64,000 bases of DNA. Origin: Catonia carolina (Eukaryota; Arthropoda; Insecta; Hemiptera; Achilidae). Position 1 is the stretch's first letter. Each line of letters begins with the position of its first letter. The stretch is from NCBI GenBank assembly GCA_035578175.1, contig JAQMRL010000003.1, forward strand, positions 55,784,672 through 55,848,671. Direction: 5' to 3'. The translations under genes and the position numbers were made by a program. The notes beneath the pieces were generated by a model. That model saw only the letters and a program-made list of their open reading frames with translations. It ran no database searches and was not told the origin of the DNA. This document shows positions 31,769-63,795 of the stretch, in pieces.

Positions 31769-33116
31769 CGAGGGTAGGCTGATAAGTAATGCACACATGC
31801 TTGTAGAAGACAACTAAATAAACTTCAGTAGCGCGCCTGGTGGCATGTGGAAGTACTATTTCTCCTCTACAAGCCTGCGCAGTTTGAAGGCGTTGCTTTC
31901 ATTCAGTTTGTTTTGAGTAGTGGAAGTATGGCGTCGTGTTCTGGTGCTATGTCAACGAGAATTAAACAACGCGCTGTTATCGAATTTTTAACTGCTGAGA
32001 AAGTGAATCCTAGTGAGATTTATCGTCGTTTAAAGGCTGTTTATTGTGACGATACTGTTGATAGGTCTACTGTGAATCGTTGGGTAATAAAATTTCGTGA
32101 TTGCCAACCTGGAAAAGCCTTAATTGTTGACAAAACACGCAGTGGACGACCAATCACTGCCTCAGACGATAATCGTCGCAAACTCATCGATGATTTGATT
32201 CAAAATGACCGGCGAATCACTCAACAGCGTATCGCAAACCAAATTGGAATATCTAAGGAACGTGTTGGCTTCATTATTGAACAATTGGGATACCGTAAAA
32301 TCTGTGCACGATGGGTACCACGCCGTCTGACAGACGAGAATAAACAGCGTCGATTGGAATGCTGTGAACAACTTTTGAAGCGCTACCGTGACGAAGGAGA
32401 CGACTTTCTTTTGAATATTGTGACGGGGGACGAGTCATGGGTTCATCATTACGATCCCGAAGAAAAAAGGCAGAGCGCTGAATATCGTCATCCACATTCT
32501 CCTGTTGTGAAAAAGTTCAAAACACAACCGTCCGCAAAAAAAATTCTTTTGACTGTGTTTTGGGATGCTCGCCGAGTTTATGTGACTGATTATCTGGAAC
32601 GAGGGGCAACGGTAAATTCTGCTCAGTATATACAGACTCTGAAACACCTCCGACGTCGAGTTTGTCGTGTTAGAGGCAACCTGGCGCCAATAATTTTGCA
32701 ACACGACAATGCTCGTCCACACACTTCGCGTGCAACTGGAGAGGCTCTGAGAAACCTGAAGTTTCAACCAATTTTACACCCTCCGTATTCTCCCGACCTT
32801 GCGCCTTGCGATTTTTATTTTTTTCCTCTACTGAAGAGAGACCTTAAGGGTAATCATTACAGCTCGGACAATGAGGTGAAGGCAGCTATTGCGTCCTGGG
32901 TTCGAGGAAAGTCGGAAGAATTTTTCAGTGACGGAATGAAAAAACTTGTTAAACGTTGGGAGAAATGTGTAATGCTTAACGGTGACTATATTGAAAAATA
33001 AATAGATAATTTGGTAGGTTAAGATTTGTACTTTAATTTGTTATTTACCCCATCTTGCTATTTCTTTTTGTTCGTCTTCTACAAGCATGTGTGCATTACT
33101 TATCAGCCTACCCTCG
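31769..33116 (+). mobile_element. Mariner element, apparently intact
   Basis: Flanked by TA at 31767-31768 and 33117-33118. The two ends are inverted and identical over 43 bp (CGAGGGTAGGCTGATAAG...), longer than the usual mariner end of about 28 bp. The body encodes an uninterrupted transposase. Decayed relatives are at 40010-42213 and 61127-62066. The matching region of copy B (about 62910) has no element. Confidence 0.96.
31928..33001 (+). CDS. Mariner transposase, intact (357 aa)
   Basis: A cut-and-paste DDD transposase. I use the ATG at 31928 (MASCSGAMSTRIKQRAVIEF); the frame is open further upstream to 31847, but that part overlaps the 5' untranslated region. The N-terminal DNA-binding half contains VNRWVIKFRDCQPGK, DKTRSGRP, then NDRRITQQRIANQIGIS. 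The catalytic residues are D in TGDESWVHHYD, D in QHDNARPHTS and D in SPDLAPCDF, with 34 residues between the last two (D,D34D). Length and spacing are normal, and no internal stop or frameshift is seen. Together with identical terminal repeats it is a candidate active transposon. Confidence 0.95.
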   Translation: MASCSGAMSTRIKQRAVIEFLTAEKVNPSEIYRRLKAVYCDDTVDRSTVNRWVIKFRDCQPGKALIVDKTRSGRPITASDDNRRKLIDDLIQNDRRITQQRIANQIGISKERVGFIIEQLGYRKICARWVPRRLTDENKQRRLECCEQLLKRYRDEGDDFLLNIVTGDESWVHHYDPEEKRQSAEYRHPHSPVVKKFKTQPSAKKILLTVFWDARRVYVTDYLERGATVNSAQYIQTLKHLRRRVCRVRGNLAPIILQHDNARPHTSRATGEALRNLKFQPILHPPYSPDLAPCDFYFFPLLKRDLKGNHYSSDNEVKAAIASWVRGKSEEFFSDGMKKLVKRWEKCVMLNGDYIEK

Positions 33117-33118
33117 TA

Positions 33119-36045
33119 TTTACCTTTTTTTTTTTTTTTTTGCGCCCTGGAGACTCCAGGAGGAGTATAGGACATGTCGTCAGATGTAACACCTGAAATA
33201 CATATAAGAAACACACTATGTATCACTACTATCAAGAAAGAAATTCTTGTACGCTATAAAAAGTTTCACCGATCAAGTAATTTTTTAAATTTTTTTTAAA
33301 GGAATTCAAATCCTCACAACACTTTAAAGATTGGGGTAATTTATTTATGAATTTTCTCCCTGCATAAGTACGTTTTTGTTCAAACAATTTTGTGGAGTGA
33401 TTAGCCACATAATAATCATTCCTGTTTCTCGTGTTATGATTGTGAACATTGAAATTCTGCATAAAATTATTTTGCCTAACATACATAATCACCTCAAAAA
33501 TGTAGAGACAGGGAACTATAAGCAATTTAAGCTCCTTAAATAGTGGCCTGCACGAGGTTAGCTGGTTAGCTCCCACCATATACCTAATAGCTTTCTTTTG
33601 AATTTTAAAAACCCTATTCATATTACCCATGCTAGAATTACCCCATACTAAAATACCATACCGGATATGAGACAGAATGAGGCCATGATAAGCTGCCATT
33701 AGTAATTTTTTATCATTTAATCTGGCGATTTGTTTTAGTGCAAATACCCCAGATGATATTTTACTACAAACTTGATTGATATAGAAGTCCCAAGACAAAG
33801 ATCTATCTAGAGATACGCCCAGGAACTTCACTGTTTCTACATGCTCTAAACTATTATTATGAATAAATACATCCACTTCTCTACTTTCTTTAACATTATG
33901 TTTATTTTTGAACTGCAAGTACTGACACTTTTTCCCATGAACTGTTAATAACATTTGATTCAAGAACTGCACTACGGACTCTATGTTAACATGTGTATTT
34001 ACTTCAAGAACATCTACCAGTGAACTGTTACTGATTACTGAAGTATCATCAGCAAACAACAAAGCTCTGCCATTAGGTATGACTTCTGGTAACCTATTAA
34101 TGTACAATAGAAACAGAATTGGACCTAAAACTGACCCCTGTGGAACGCCTGCTTTGACTTCAAGCTTTCCAGATACAACTTTTGTAAGTTTCCCTCTAAC
34201 AACCCTAGTTAACTCCACACACTGTAATCTATTAATAAGGTAAGAATGAAACCATTTCAACTCTACATCCCTAACGCCTAATGACTCTAGTGTTTTCAAT
34301 AAAATTTCATGATCAACACAATCGAAAGCTTTACTCAGATCCAGAAACACTGCCAATGCTTTCTCCCCGGCGTCCAATATATCAACTACTTGCTCCACAA
34401 GTGAAACAATTGCAGTTTTAGTTGATCTACCTTTTTGGAAACCATGCTGATCCTCGAGATGATTAGGTTTTCAGTCAAGAAACTGATTAACCTAATAAAT
34501 ACTACCTTTTCAAAAATTTTACTGATTGTGTTTAAAATACTTATGGGTCTATAATTTTCAACTAACTGGCTATCTCCATTCTTAAATATAGGCAATATTT
34601 TTGCCTCCTTCAGTTTGTTTGGAAATACACCTGCTTCAAGTGAGAAGTTAATCAAATGAAGGAGAGGAGTAATTAAAAGATGTTTACATTCTTTAACAAT
34701 TATACTAGAAATCCCATCTAACCCACATGTTTTCTTACTTTTCAAACTATCAATAACTGATTCTAATTCCTCCCTTGAAACTAGGCTAAATAAGAATTGA
34801 TTAACTACCTTGTTACCTTTTGGATCATAACATCCCACTGTTTCCCTAATCTGTTGTTTAAGTTTTAAAGCTACTTCCTGGTAATATTTGTTAAAATAAT
34901 TACAAATTTCTATACCATTCTCTATAAGTTCATTGTTTTTGTTAACAATATTACGTATGTCAGTAAAACTTTTGTTGCTAACTACACCTCGATTCTTATT
35001 AATTATTTCCCATATTGCTGAGTTTAGATTTGGTGAATTATGAAGAACTTCAGCAGTTTTTTTACATTTAGCTCTCTGGACTTCTCTGGCATAATGTTTT
35101 TTAATAGTTTTATACCTTTGTTCATTAAAGGTAGTCCTATGTGAAAGAAAATCTGAGTATGCATCTCTAACTTCAGACCTCATTTGCAAAATTTCCCCTG
35201 TGACCCACTCATCTGTTTCACTGACAATATTTTTTTCATCTTTCTTTTTAATTGGACAATTATTATTATAATGAAATTTTAATGTCTCAATAAAATTATG
35301 ATATTTTTGATTAATGTCAGATGAATTGAAAACCGTCTTCCAATCCTCTTTGGATAAACTATGTAACAAACAATTAATATTCCCTTGGTCTTCCTGCCTA
35401 AATTCTTTAATATTTTTTTGATTTGGGACATGACTACCTAAATCCTGAATCTCTAATACTTGGTAGTCGTGATCAGAGAGCTCTGAACCCCTTAACCTAA
35501 CCTGACAACTCTCCATATTTGTTAAAATATTATCTGTTATGGTTTGTGAGTGAGTAGTAATTCTTGTATAACCTTTAACTTTTATATCAAGATTGTTCAT
35601 CTCCACAATATCCCTAAACTCTTCAGCCATTTTATTTTCAACAGCAAGATTTACATTAAAATCACCCAAAACTACCACTTTTACGTATCGTTCTGTTAAA
35701 ACTTCCAGTAGTTCACTGAACGATGAACAAAACTGACCCCAATCACCATTAGGGGATCTATAGACACCCACCACAACCATCTTTCCCCTCTTTTCTAACC
35801 TAACTTCTACCCCAGCCACTTCAATAACCATTTCCCGAGAAAACCGTTCTAGATAAGGTAAATTACGAGTGTCAAGTTTCTTACTTGAATTAGCTAATAT
35901 ACAAACCCCCCCACTTTTGTGCATTTTCCTACAATATGAAGCAATAATAGAAAACCCTGAAAAGTTTATTAGTGACATCTCATTACATTTTAAACCGTGT
36001 TCAGTAAATACCACCATATCTGGGTTCTCAGAACTTAAAAATATA
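33119..36045 (-). mobile_element. 5'-truncated LINE (CR1-group-like) beside the mariner
   Basis: The poly-A tail appears as T's at 33125-33141, immediately right of the mariner TA. The body runs leftward from about 36045, where the endonuclease is cut into (SENPDMVVFTEHGL). The 3' UTR contains GAGACTCC AGGAG; a second 3' copy is at 49741-50634. Copy B has only TACCTCAAACTAG here. Confidence 0.85.
33232..36017 (-). pseudogene. LINE ORF2: endonuclease plus RT, frameshifted
   Basis: Two overlapping frames, 36017-34386 and 34398-33232, with the break at about 34390. The first has the later endonuclease residues (VVLGDFNVNL, then SELSDHDYQVLE) and the RT fingers (ENYRPISILNTISKIFEK). The second has FLDLSKAFDCVDHEILL, GVPQGSVLGPILFLLYIN, the catalytic FADDTSVI, and a C-terminal segment (YAGRKFINKLPQSLK) of the kind found in CR1/L2-type proteins. 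The N-terminal endonuclease is missing and the frames are out of register, so the copy is dead. The clade assignment is tentative. Confidence 0.87.
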
Positions 36046-36499
36046 TCTCAAATTGCTAGAGGCAAATAAACACGAATAAAAATTCTCTGGTTTATTACAT
36101 GCATTAGTTTTATATTTCCTGTACTCATATTTCAAAGTTAGGCATGACTGAGACAACCAAGACAATTATATGATATCCAACATCAATATATATTTCAAAC
36201 ACTAAGTGCATCAAATCATCACAAAGTAAAATCCCGTATTACACCAACAATGAACTGAAATGAAGCTATTTGAAAAACATACTTAAGATTCTATCCTATT
36301 CCATTTCATGAGAATTCCAGACGATTCCTTTCTTTGTCAAGTTTTCTACAAATATCCATGGAATTACTTCTTCGGTTAAGTATTTACCAAAATGAACAAA
36401 TAAAATAAACAGTAGGCCTCATGAATACAAAAGAAATCATAAGTGGTTACGTAAAAAATTTCTCTCAATTTTAAATTTTGTGCTCTTTTACATTTTTCA

Positions 36500-36597
36500 A
36501 ATATTTCAGGTTACGCTTTCTTGGTTTCAAGATAGTCTCTTCCTCTTAAAATCGGAAAGGGTAATTTTTAAGTCATCTTTTGCTAAATTTTCTCTGC
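36500..36597 (-). pseudogene. Decayed terminal exon of an upstream gene (copy A)
   Basis: Counterpart of 63703-63795. It shares TTGATCACAG then GCAGAGAAAA, but one base is missing after GAGAAAA and a stop appears where B has CTATCTCGA. B's AATAAA site is also changed here. It is therefore a relic if B is a real exon. Confidence 0.45.
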
Positions 36598-36762
36598 CTG
36601 TGATCAACAAATTCAGTTTTATTATTCATAACATTTATTTTGTTATCTATCTCCATAGCAAAATAAAAAAAACAAAATGTCACCTATTTTGCAGTGGAGG
36701 TGCAATCCAAAAGTTCTGGATACCAAAAATTTAAGTAATTTTTTGACACTGAATAATATATT

Positions 36763-37841
36763 AGTATTAGTATTAGCAGTAAAGAGATTTTCGATGGCTG
36801 GTTTTAAAAAATATTGTCTTTGTTCCTCCTTCTTAACAATAAATTTTCACATTAAAGTCCAGTCAATATTATTACCATTATCATCTTTTCTCACAGATCT
36901 TTTGCCATCTTTTCAAACCCCAAAAACTTTTGTATGTTAATGTACTTGTATGTACAATAAATGGTTTGCTATGTTATGCTAATTTAAATGTGGGGCTTAG
37001 TTGTGATAGTAAAAACAAATCACCAGAAGGATGCATGGCTGTGGAAATTGCTGAGTATCCTGCATCGCCCTCACTTTGGCATGATATGGCTCAAAGAAAT
37101 TAAGTGTAATTATTCGAATATTACTTAATTTTGAAATAGAATAAAGCAGAATGGCTGTTACAGGAGTGTATTGGTTCTGACTTGTAAATTCTATCAGAAA
37201 AACACAAACTTCTTAAAATCCTTCTTCATTTAGCTGAGTGACATAATTGAAAATACGGGACGCAGTCTTTTAGTATTTCGTATGATCACACCTTTATACC
37301 GACTGAAGAAATGGCACTCCTTTGTTTTTATATTGTATAATGTGAAGTTATAACTTAAGTTGCTAAAAGGCTTTTAAAAACAGTCAAGTGATTTTGACAG
37401 TCATTTAGTACTCACAAGGCCCAATTTTTGTTACTATTTAGAAGAACAACATACTGTGTGAGTAAATTGCTAAACAGTTAACAGTCAACTTTAAATGAAG
37501 ATTTGAATATGCATCGAGTGTCTGTGAAATACATTCAAAAATTAATTGCAGGTAGGCCTACTATTGAATTTTCTTTATTGTTGTATTCTGTAAGATGGTC
37601 CTTAAGCTGAAGCTTGAGAATTCTATTGCTTTTCATTTAGATAATATTACATTTTCTATTAAAAGTAATACTAAATTATTAAATTAAATTATAGGTACTA
37701 TTAAATTCTCTTAATACGTTAAAATTTTAGTAATAGTTTTTCATCACTTACACAAAATATTAGTTTATACAACTGTTTTAATTTTTTCCTTTGAGGAAAA
37801 TTACGATTTAAATAAAAAACTGCTCATTAAAATATCAAATA
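36763..37841. other. Non-coding between duplication junction and CBS-B 3' end
   Basis: No homology to copy B is visible after about 36762. A stretch at about 37380-37460 (CAAGGCCCAATTTTTGTTAC) resembles, in inverse orientation, the mariner relic at 43990-44110. Otherwise I see nothing. Confidence 0.5.
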
Positions 37842-37847
37842 TTTATT
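37842..37847 (-). terminator. Polyadenylation signal of CBS-B
   Basis: AATAAA on the minus strand, 33 nt after the TAA stop of exon 7. A very short 3' UTR is implied, which supports the stop at 37881 as the true end of the gene. Confidence 0.7.
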
Positions 37848-37880
37848 GTTTTTAAAAACAAACAAATAACAAAACTGTTG

Positions 37881-57740
<19,860 letters not shown>

Positions 57741-58439
57741 TTTTCCTTGTTAAACTAAAACATGTTTGGATCTCAAAAATTATACAAGCAATGTTTATAT
57801 TTAGCTTTATAATGTCACCTAATAATAACCACCTTTATATTAAGTATTGTCCTTCTGAGGGATCAACTATCTCATCTAGAATAAATGTAGAATTCAATGA
57901 TTCCCACCAAGTGAAGGAGAAGAACAGCATCGACCAATTAGAAAACGATTATTTACTTGTTAATGCTCACTTGCTATTCGCTATAAAAGCCTCAGTGGCG
58001 CTATAGTTTAAAACATAGGTTTAATAAACGAACCTTATTTTTTCTATTTCAACACTGCTAAATTACAATCTATTCAATTTCTAACAATAAGCAACACCGA
58101 TATGAACAATTATTCACATTAGTAATTACTATTCACATACATTAAAACACACACAGACAAATATTCAAAATTTATTTTTACTAATTGTTTTTTCTAGCAT
58201 GGCACAATGCTTATTTACAACTTAATCACTAAACGTTAACAAAGTATAAAACATTAAATCTTTTCAACCCACAAAATTATTTGCACTGTTGTCTGGTAAG
58301 TTTACTGGGAAGGTGATTCAGATTCATTTGAAGCCATATTAGATACAATTACAATTTTTTTTTTATTTCTCATTGAACTGAATTAATTTTAGAATCTTTG
58401 AGTTAATAATATTAGGCTAATTTTTAAATTATAAAACTT

Positions 58440-58612
58440 TAGTTTTATTTTTTTTGTTTTACAACTGACTGTTTTGCAATTTCTGCTAATGCAGATGGTG
58501 TAGAATGATGATATATGAAAATAATGATGAAAAAATGCCAGACCTGACTGGAAATTGAACCAGTGTTGAAGCCAGTTGAACTAACCACTGTGCCAACAGG
58601 CTGGCCCGTTAT
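58440..58612 (-). repeat. tRNA-derived SINE (family S1), shared copy
   Basis: Counterpart of 25383-25558, slightly shortened. Reverse-complement A box TTGGCACAGTGGTTAG and a B-box-like GGTTCAATTTCC are still visible. Confidence 0.75.
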
Positions 58613-58859
58613 GGTTTAACAAACCACTTACAGCCTACATTTATTTTCTGTGATATAGAATTCAAGTTCTAGTACACTATCTTACCATTTAAGCCATTTG
58701 AATTCCATGTGGAAGTACAGAATAAATATTTCTTTTATTTGAAAATTTTGTTGTGAAGATATCAATAACCCGAGCTATCATACATTTACCATTCTCTCAA
58801 CCCAGAGGACATTACTGATCAAAATTAGCGTAGTCAGTGTTTCGATTTATGGTTTATTC

Positions 58860-59068
58860 AACCCTTCGGTTTGAGCCCAATGTGAGTTCTTTCGAGGTTT
58901 TTAACACAACCATCAAAATACTCCGGTAACCACGCTCTATAGTATTCAAATCTATATAAAAGTAACTACCTTTACTAGGATTTGAACCAGGAACCTTCAC
59001 TTCCAAAAATCAGCGGTTAAACAGCCAACTCATGGCAATGACTTTACCTCTAGAGCGATCCAATGTGT
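58860..59068 (-). repeat. tRNA-related SINE (family S2), shared copy
   Basis: Counterpart of 25850-26035; reverse complement has AGAGGTAAAGTCATTGCC and GGTTCCTGGTTCAAATCC. Confidence 0.75.
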
Positions 59069-60024
59069 TTAAATTTTAGATTAATTAAAACACCAATAGT
59101 ATTAAGCATTTAAAACTCTTCAAAAGCTGTGCATGACAATACTTAATCTAAATAAGTTTTAGTTTTGAGTGTTTGCACACTCAGAAAGTACTACATAAAA
59201 AGTATTACAAATATTTTTTTAAAGTTTAACATTAATAAATTTGGCATAACTAGTTTTAAAAGTATTCAATCTTTTAAATGTGGGTGTTTCATATTTCTAA
59301 TTTCAATATAGATCAAACATTCCCTTTAATTTAACTTACTTACCAGCTGTTATCACAAATAGAAAGTATTTATGCTTAGTAACAGAAATAACTGAACTAT
59401 AGGTGTAAATTCGGCAATATTTAAATAGAAAATAATATACTAACTAATTACAGTAACTAACAAGGAAGATAAGATTCATTTTATCGTTATTAAATGCAAT
59501 AATATGCTTAATAATTGTGAACTTGAAACAGTATATCACACTTATTGTAAAATCCTGAATTCGTATTACTACAGTCTGTGTAAAATCAATAGGCAGGTGA
59601 TCATTACCAAACTACTACATAATACTGTGACAAAAAGCAATATTTGGAACAATAGAAGTGGTTATTACATGGGGTTCGACAGATCCCATTTAGTACTTTT
59701 CACTATAGTGGTCCTTTCATTCAATTGTTTTTCTAGAAAAAGGCAGAACTTGATTATAATTTATTTATTGACTAATTAACAATCTTTTGTGTTTGCCCGC
59801 ATTGTCTTTTGACGAGTTGGTTAAAATTGTAAGTAGTGGTGAAGGCGATCAGTGTTATTAGTGAAACATAGTGTTGAGTAAAGTTAGTTGCTGTATTAGT
59901 TTTGTATGTATGGTATTTCTGATACCGGTTATCAGGTAGTAAGTAAAGGATTACTTCTTTATTTTATTGTGAATGTCCATATTTGCCTTTTAATTAAGTT
60001 TAGTTTAAGTACTCCATAACAAAG

Positions 60025-60255
60025 CTCTCAAAAGCATTGTCAACGCTCCCTGGTATGTTAGGAACAACGACCTGCACCGGGACTTGGGAGTGGATTCCAT
60101 TAACGAGGTAATCTGAAAATTTTCCAGGAGTCATAAAGATAGACTTCTTCACCATGTGAATCTTGAAGCTTTACAGCTACTTGACAACAAAGATCTGAAT
60201 AGGAGGCTTTCTTGTGTAAAACCATTTGAACTGTTATTAAGTCATTAAGTAATAG
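60025..60255 (+). pseudogene. LINE ORF2 C-terminal fragment, shared with copy A
   Basis: Reads VNAPWYVRNNDLHRDLGVDS, then a stop after NEV, then LHHVNLEALQLLDNKDLN and CVKPFEL. Counterpart of 28700-28960. Confidence 0.75.
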
Positions 60256-60300
60256 TTACTTGCATTTATTTGGAAGTGTTCTATCGATGAATATTATAAA

Positions 60301-60478
60301 CTAGCTAAAATACCTGGTCTTCCATCGGTTTACTTGGAGCTGTGGACAATCAAACAGACAAAAAAATCAGCTGAACTTATTTTCGGTGTTTATGTGGTAG
60401 ATCTAGTGTAGAAACAATTTTGGGGAATTTTGAAAAATTGTACAGACAAAATCACAATTTTATTTTTATAGATAGTGT
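60301..60478 (+). repeat. Short SINE/LINE tail, copy B only
   Basis: Starts CTAGCTAAAATACCTGGTC and ends CACAATTTTATTTTTATAGA. It interrupts sequence that is continuous in A near 28980. The AATACC(T)GG opening and TTTTATTTTTATAGAT ending resemble dispersed LINE 3' pieces in insects. Confidence 0.5.
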
Positions 60479-61126
60479 ACTATTAGAATATATCAAACAT
60501 AAACAAATAACTACAAGTTGGTAAAATCTTAGATCAATTAAGTTAGAACAAATTTGTTAGTCTTACACTAATCACAAAAAAATTAATAAATTTTGTAATG
60601 AATTTTAAGTAGTTTTTAATTGTAATAATGTATTGTAATTGATTAATTTGATAATAAATACTTGTTATAAGTTTAAAAGGACATTTTTATCATTTATTAA
60701 AAACCAGATCCTAAAAAGAACACAGAATAAGCATAATATGCAACCTGGAACCCTGGATAAAAGAGCAACTAGCAAGTATTAATTTTATGATAATGACACA
60801 TACAAACTCCTAACCCTGAAATAGTTTACCATAACGCTTTTTTACATTTGATCAATATTATTATAGTAATCACATTTTTTTGTCTAAATAGCTATGTATG
60901 TAGGTATTTTTAGTATGAATAAACTCCTCTAGTCAGTGCTTTTATTTGGATAGAGAAATTGATTAAAGAAAGCTCCTAAAAAAGTGTGTAAGTGTGCAAA
61001 GATACATGAAGATCGTCTTCATGACCATGTCAACACTGGCACTAGTGTGATAGTTAGGAGACCGAAAAGGACAAAGCCTGTTGATTTAGTGTATTAAATT
61101 AAAAACTAAAATTAAAAAAAAAACTA

Positions 61127-62066
61127 CGAGGGTGGGCTGATAACTAATGCACACATGCTTGTAGAACGCGAACAAAAACAAATTAGCAAGATTGGGTAAA
61201 AAACAAATTAAAGTTAAATTCCTAACCATCTAAATCAAATATTTACTTTTCAACATAGTCACCTTTAAGCATTACACATTTCTCCCAACATAAAACAAGC
61301 TTTTTCATTCAGTCACTGAAAAATTCTTCTGACTTTTCTTGAACCCAGGACGCAATAGCTGCCTTCACCTAATTGTCCCAGCTATAATGATTACCCTTAA
61401 GGTCTCTCTAAAGTAGAGGAAAAAAATAAAAATCGCAAGGTGTGAGGTTGGGGGAATAAGGAGGGTGTGGAATCGGTTCAAACTTCAGGTTTCTCAGAGC
61501 CTTTTTAGTTGCACGTGAAGTGTGTGGATGATATTGTCATGTTGCAAGATTATTGGCGCCAGGCTGCCTCTAACACAACAAACTTTATGTCGGAGGAGTC
61601 TGTATGTACTGAGTAGAATTTACCATTACCCCTTGTTCCAGGTAATCAGTCACATAAACTCGGCAAGCATCCCAAAACACAGTCAAAAGAAGTATTTTTG
61701 TAGATGGTTGTGTTCTGAACTTTTTCATATTGGGAGATTGTGAATGACAATATTCAGCGTTCTGCCTTTTCTCATCGGGGTCGTAATGATGAACCCATGA
61801 CTCGTCCTCCATCACAAATGAATCTCACTAGGAGTCACAGCAGTTAAAAATTTGATAACAGCACATTATTTAACTCGCGTTGACATAGCACCAGAACACA
61901 ACGCCATACTTCCACTACTCAAAACAAACTGGATGAACACAATGTTTTCAAACTGCGCAAGCGTATAGAGGAGAAATAGTACTTCCAAATGCCACCAGAC
62001 GTGCTTCTGAAGTCATTTTGTTCGCTAACTAAAAGCATGTGTGTATTAGTTATCAGCCTACCCTTG
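61127..62066 (-). mobile_element. Decayed mariner relative, copy B only
   Basis: TA at 61125-61126 and 62067-62068. Both ends resemble the 31769-33116 mariner (CGAGGGTGGGCTGATAAC and the complement of GTTATCAGCCTACCCTTG). About 400 bp internally deleted. The minus frame 61815-61585 reads DESWVHHYDPDEKRQNAEY. Copy A has the uninterrupted site near 30890. Confidence 0.9.
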
Positions 62067-62149
62067 TAGATGTAAATTATAAATAAAATAAGTTATAGAT
62101 TAGGTTCGAGTCATAATTTTAAGCGACTAAATATACTGTTTAAGCTACA

Positions 62150-62425
62150 ACTAACCCACCAGATTGGTCTACTAGTGGTAAAGTCATCAGCATGAGACAG
62201 CTGATTTTCGGAGACTTAGGTTCCCGATTTAATTCTATGTATCAGTTACAATTATATGAATACAGCAGATACTGGAGTACCTAGATGGTTGGGGTTCAAT
62301 TAACCATACTTCTTAGGAATGGTTGGTCTGAGTCTGTGCAAGATTTCACCTCATTATACATCATATAACACATCATCCTAATCTCATTGAATCACGGGGT
62401 TGCTTATTGTTCTTAAATTGAACAG
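62150..62425 (+). repeat. tRNA-related SINE (family S2), shared copy
   Basis: Counterpart of 30955-31250 with small deletions; A box TTGGTCTACTAGTGGTAAAG and B box TAGGTTCCCGATTTAATTC. Confidence 0.7.
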
Positions 62426-62429
62426 ATTG

Positions 62430-63494
62430 TAACATACACACATTAGGGACAAAAAATCTATAAGTATGTAAGATTATGTTAAGATTTAAGTCATAAACAT
62501 GTTGCTAAGTACATGAAATCATTAAATAAGTACTAGCGCCAGGGGGTGACTGCACAATGGAAGAGGGGAATAATATCACTAAGAAAAATTATTCGTTAGT
62601 GTTCAATAACTAGCTGCAGAAACCAAAAAAGAAAACATTAATGAGAGCTCAAAAACGAAGGGATGGTGCACCAAATAGAGGCAGTGAATCAGTTAACAAG
62701 CGCTCATCTGCCTATTGAATTTAGATGGTCTGTAGTATAACCTTGATTAACTGACCAATATAACTTGCATAAATACTACTGCAGTATATCATTGATTGTT
62801 AATGGAACAATTAGGTTATATACTTGACAGTATCAACAGTAAACAAGCTACAAGTAGCTAATATCCTCATTACATTATCAACAATACTGAAACATATAAT
62901 TGTTCTCCCACATACCTCAAACTAGAGGCAATTAAACATGAATAAAAATCCTTTGGTTTAGTACACGTATTAGTTTTAAATTTCCTGTACTCATTTTTCA
63001 AGGTTAGGCATGACTAAGACAACCAAGACAATAATATGATATCCAACATTGATATCATTCATGATTTTGACTTATTTCAACTACAATAACTATTTTTTGG
63101 TTTATTTAAAACTGGTAACACATATCAAACTATCTCAAACAAAAAGTGCTATTTGTCCACTCAATTTGTTGTTCAAAACGTCAATAAATATTTACAAGTT
63201 GTATCGATGATATTTTTAATCATCCGACATTTCAAAGAAACATAGGCATAAAAGAAGTACACATTTAATATCAGAAAAAAATTATTTAATGTAAATCTAA
63301 TCACATCTACTTAAGTTCAGCTCAACTGAACTGCCACAGTCAACATGCTATATATAAAAATGAAAAAAATTCACAACATAAAACATCACTGGATCAACAA
63401 AATTATTGCAAGTCACTACAAAGTAAAATCCCATAATACACTAACAATGAACTGAAATGAAGCTATTTAAAACAAAACATACTTAAGATTGCGT
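62430..63494. other. Non-coding 5' flank of CBS-B
   Basis: Shared with 31250-31760 and 36050-36300; about 62910 is the site where A carries mariner and LINE. A segment of about 300 bp (63055-63400) has no counterpart in A. Confidence 0.6.
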
Positions 63495-63500
63495 TTTATT
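63495..63500 (-). terminator. Candidate polyadenylation signal of the upstream gene
   Basis: AATAAA on the minus strand, about 200 nt after the stop of the candidate exon at 63703-63795. The matching place in A reads GAATAGGATAG. Confidence 0.4.
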
Positions 63501-63702
63501 CCATTTCATGAAAATTCCAGATGATTCCTTTCTTTATCAAGTTTTCTACAAATATCAATGGAATTACTATTTTGGTTAAGTATATACCAAAATGAACAAA
63601 TAAAATAAACACTAATGAAAACAAAAGGAATCACAGGTTTGATTAGTTAAAAAATTTCTCTTAATTTTTTAATTTTATGCTCTTTTACATTTTTCAAATA
63701 TT

Positions 63703-63795
63703 TCAGGTTGAGCTTCCTTGGTTTCGAGATAGTCTCTTCCTCTTTAAATCGGACTGGGTAATTTTCAAGTCATCTTTTGTTAAAGTTTTCTCTGC
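63703..63795 (-). CDS. Candidate terminal coding exon of an upstream gene
   Basis: I do not recognise this gene. After TTGATCACAG the minus strand has 30 open codons and TGA: AEKTLTKDDLKITQSDLKRK, then RLSRNQGSST. The lysine/arginine-rich run (KRKRLSR) is nuclear-signal-like. The counterpart in A is broken by a 1-bp deletion and a stop, and B keeps an AATAAA about 200 nt downstream that A has lost. A competing frame (MGIDNKMNVMNNKTEF) also ends nearby, and the polypyrimidine tract is weak, so the exon call is tentative. Confidence 0.4.
   Translation of the reverse strand, partial: AEKTLTKDDLKITQSDLKRKRLSRNQGSST

Noticed and set aside
36480..36940. Plus-strand frames of 84 and 87 codons near the duplication junction
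   Set aside because: No motifs, and they are not conserved in copy B; the minus strand gives a better exon candidate.
37380..37470. Mariner fragment
   Set aside because: Similarity is limited to about 80 bp of a decayed relic (43990-44110); too short to call an element.
59504..59779. 91-codon open frame in the CBS-B flank
   Set aside because: The paralogous sequence at 28180-28450 has stops and indels, and the peptide has no recognisable motif.
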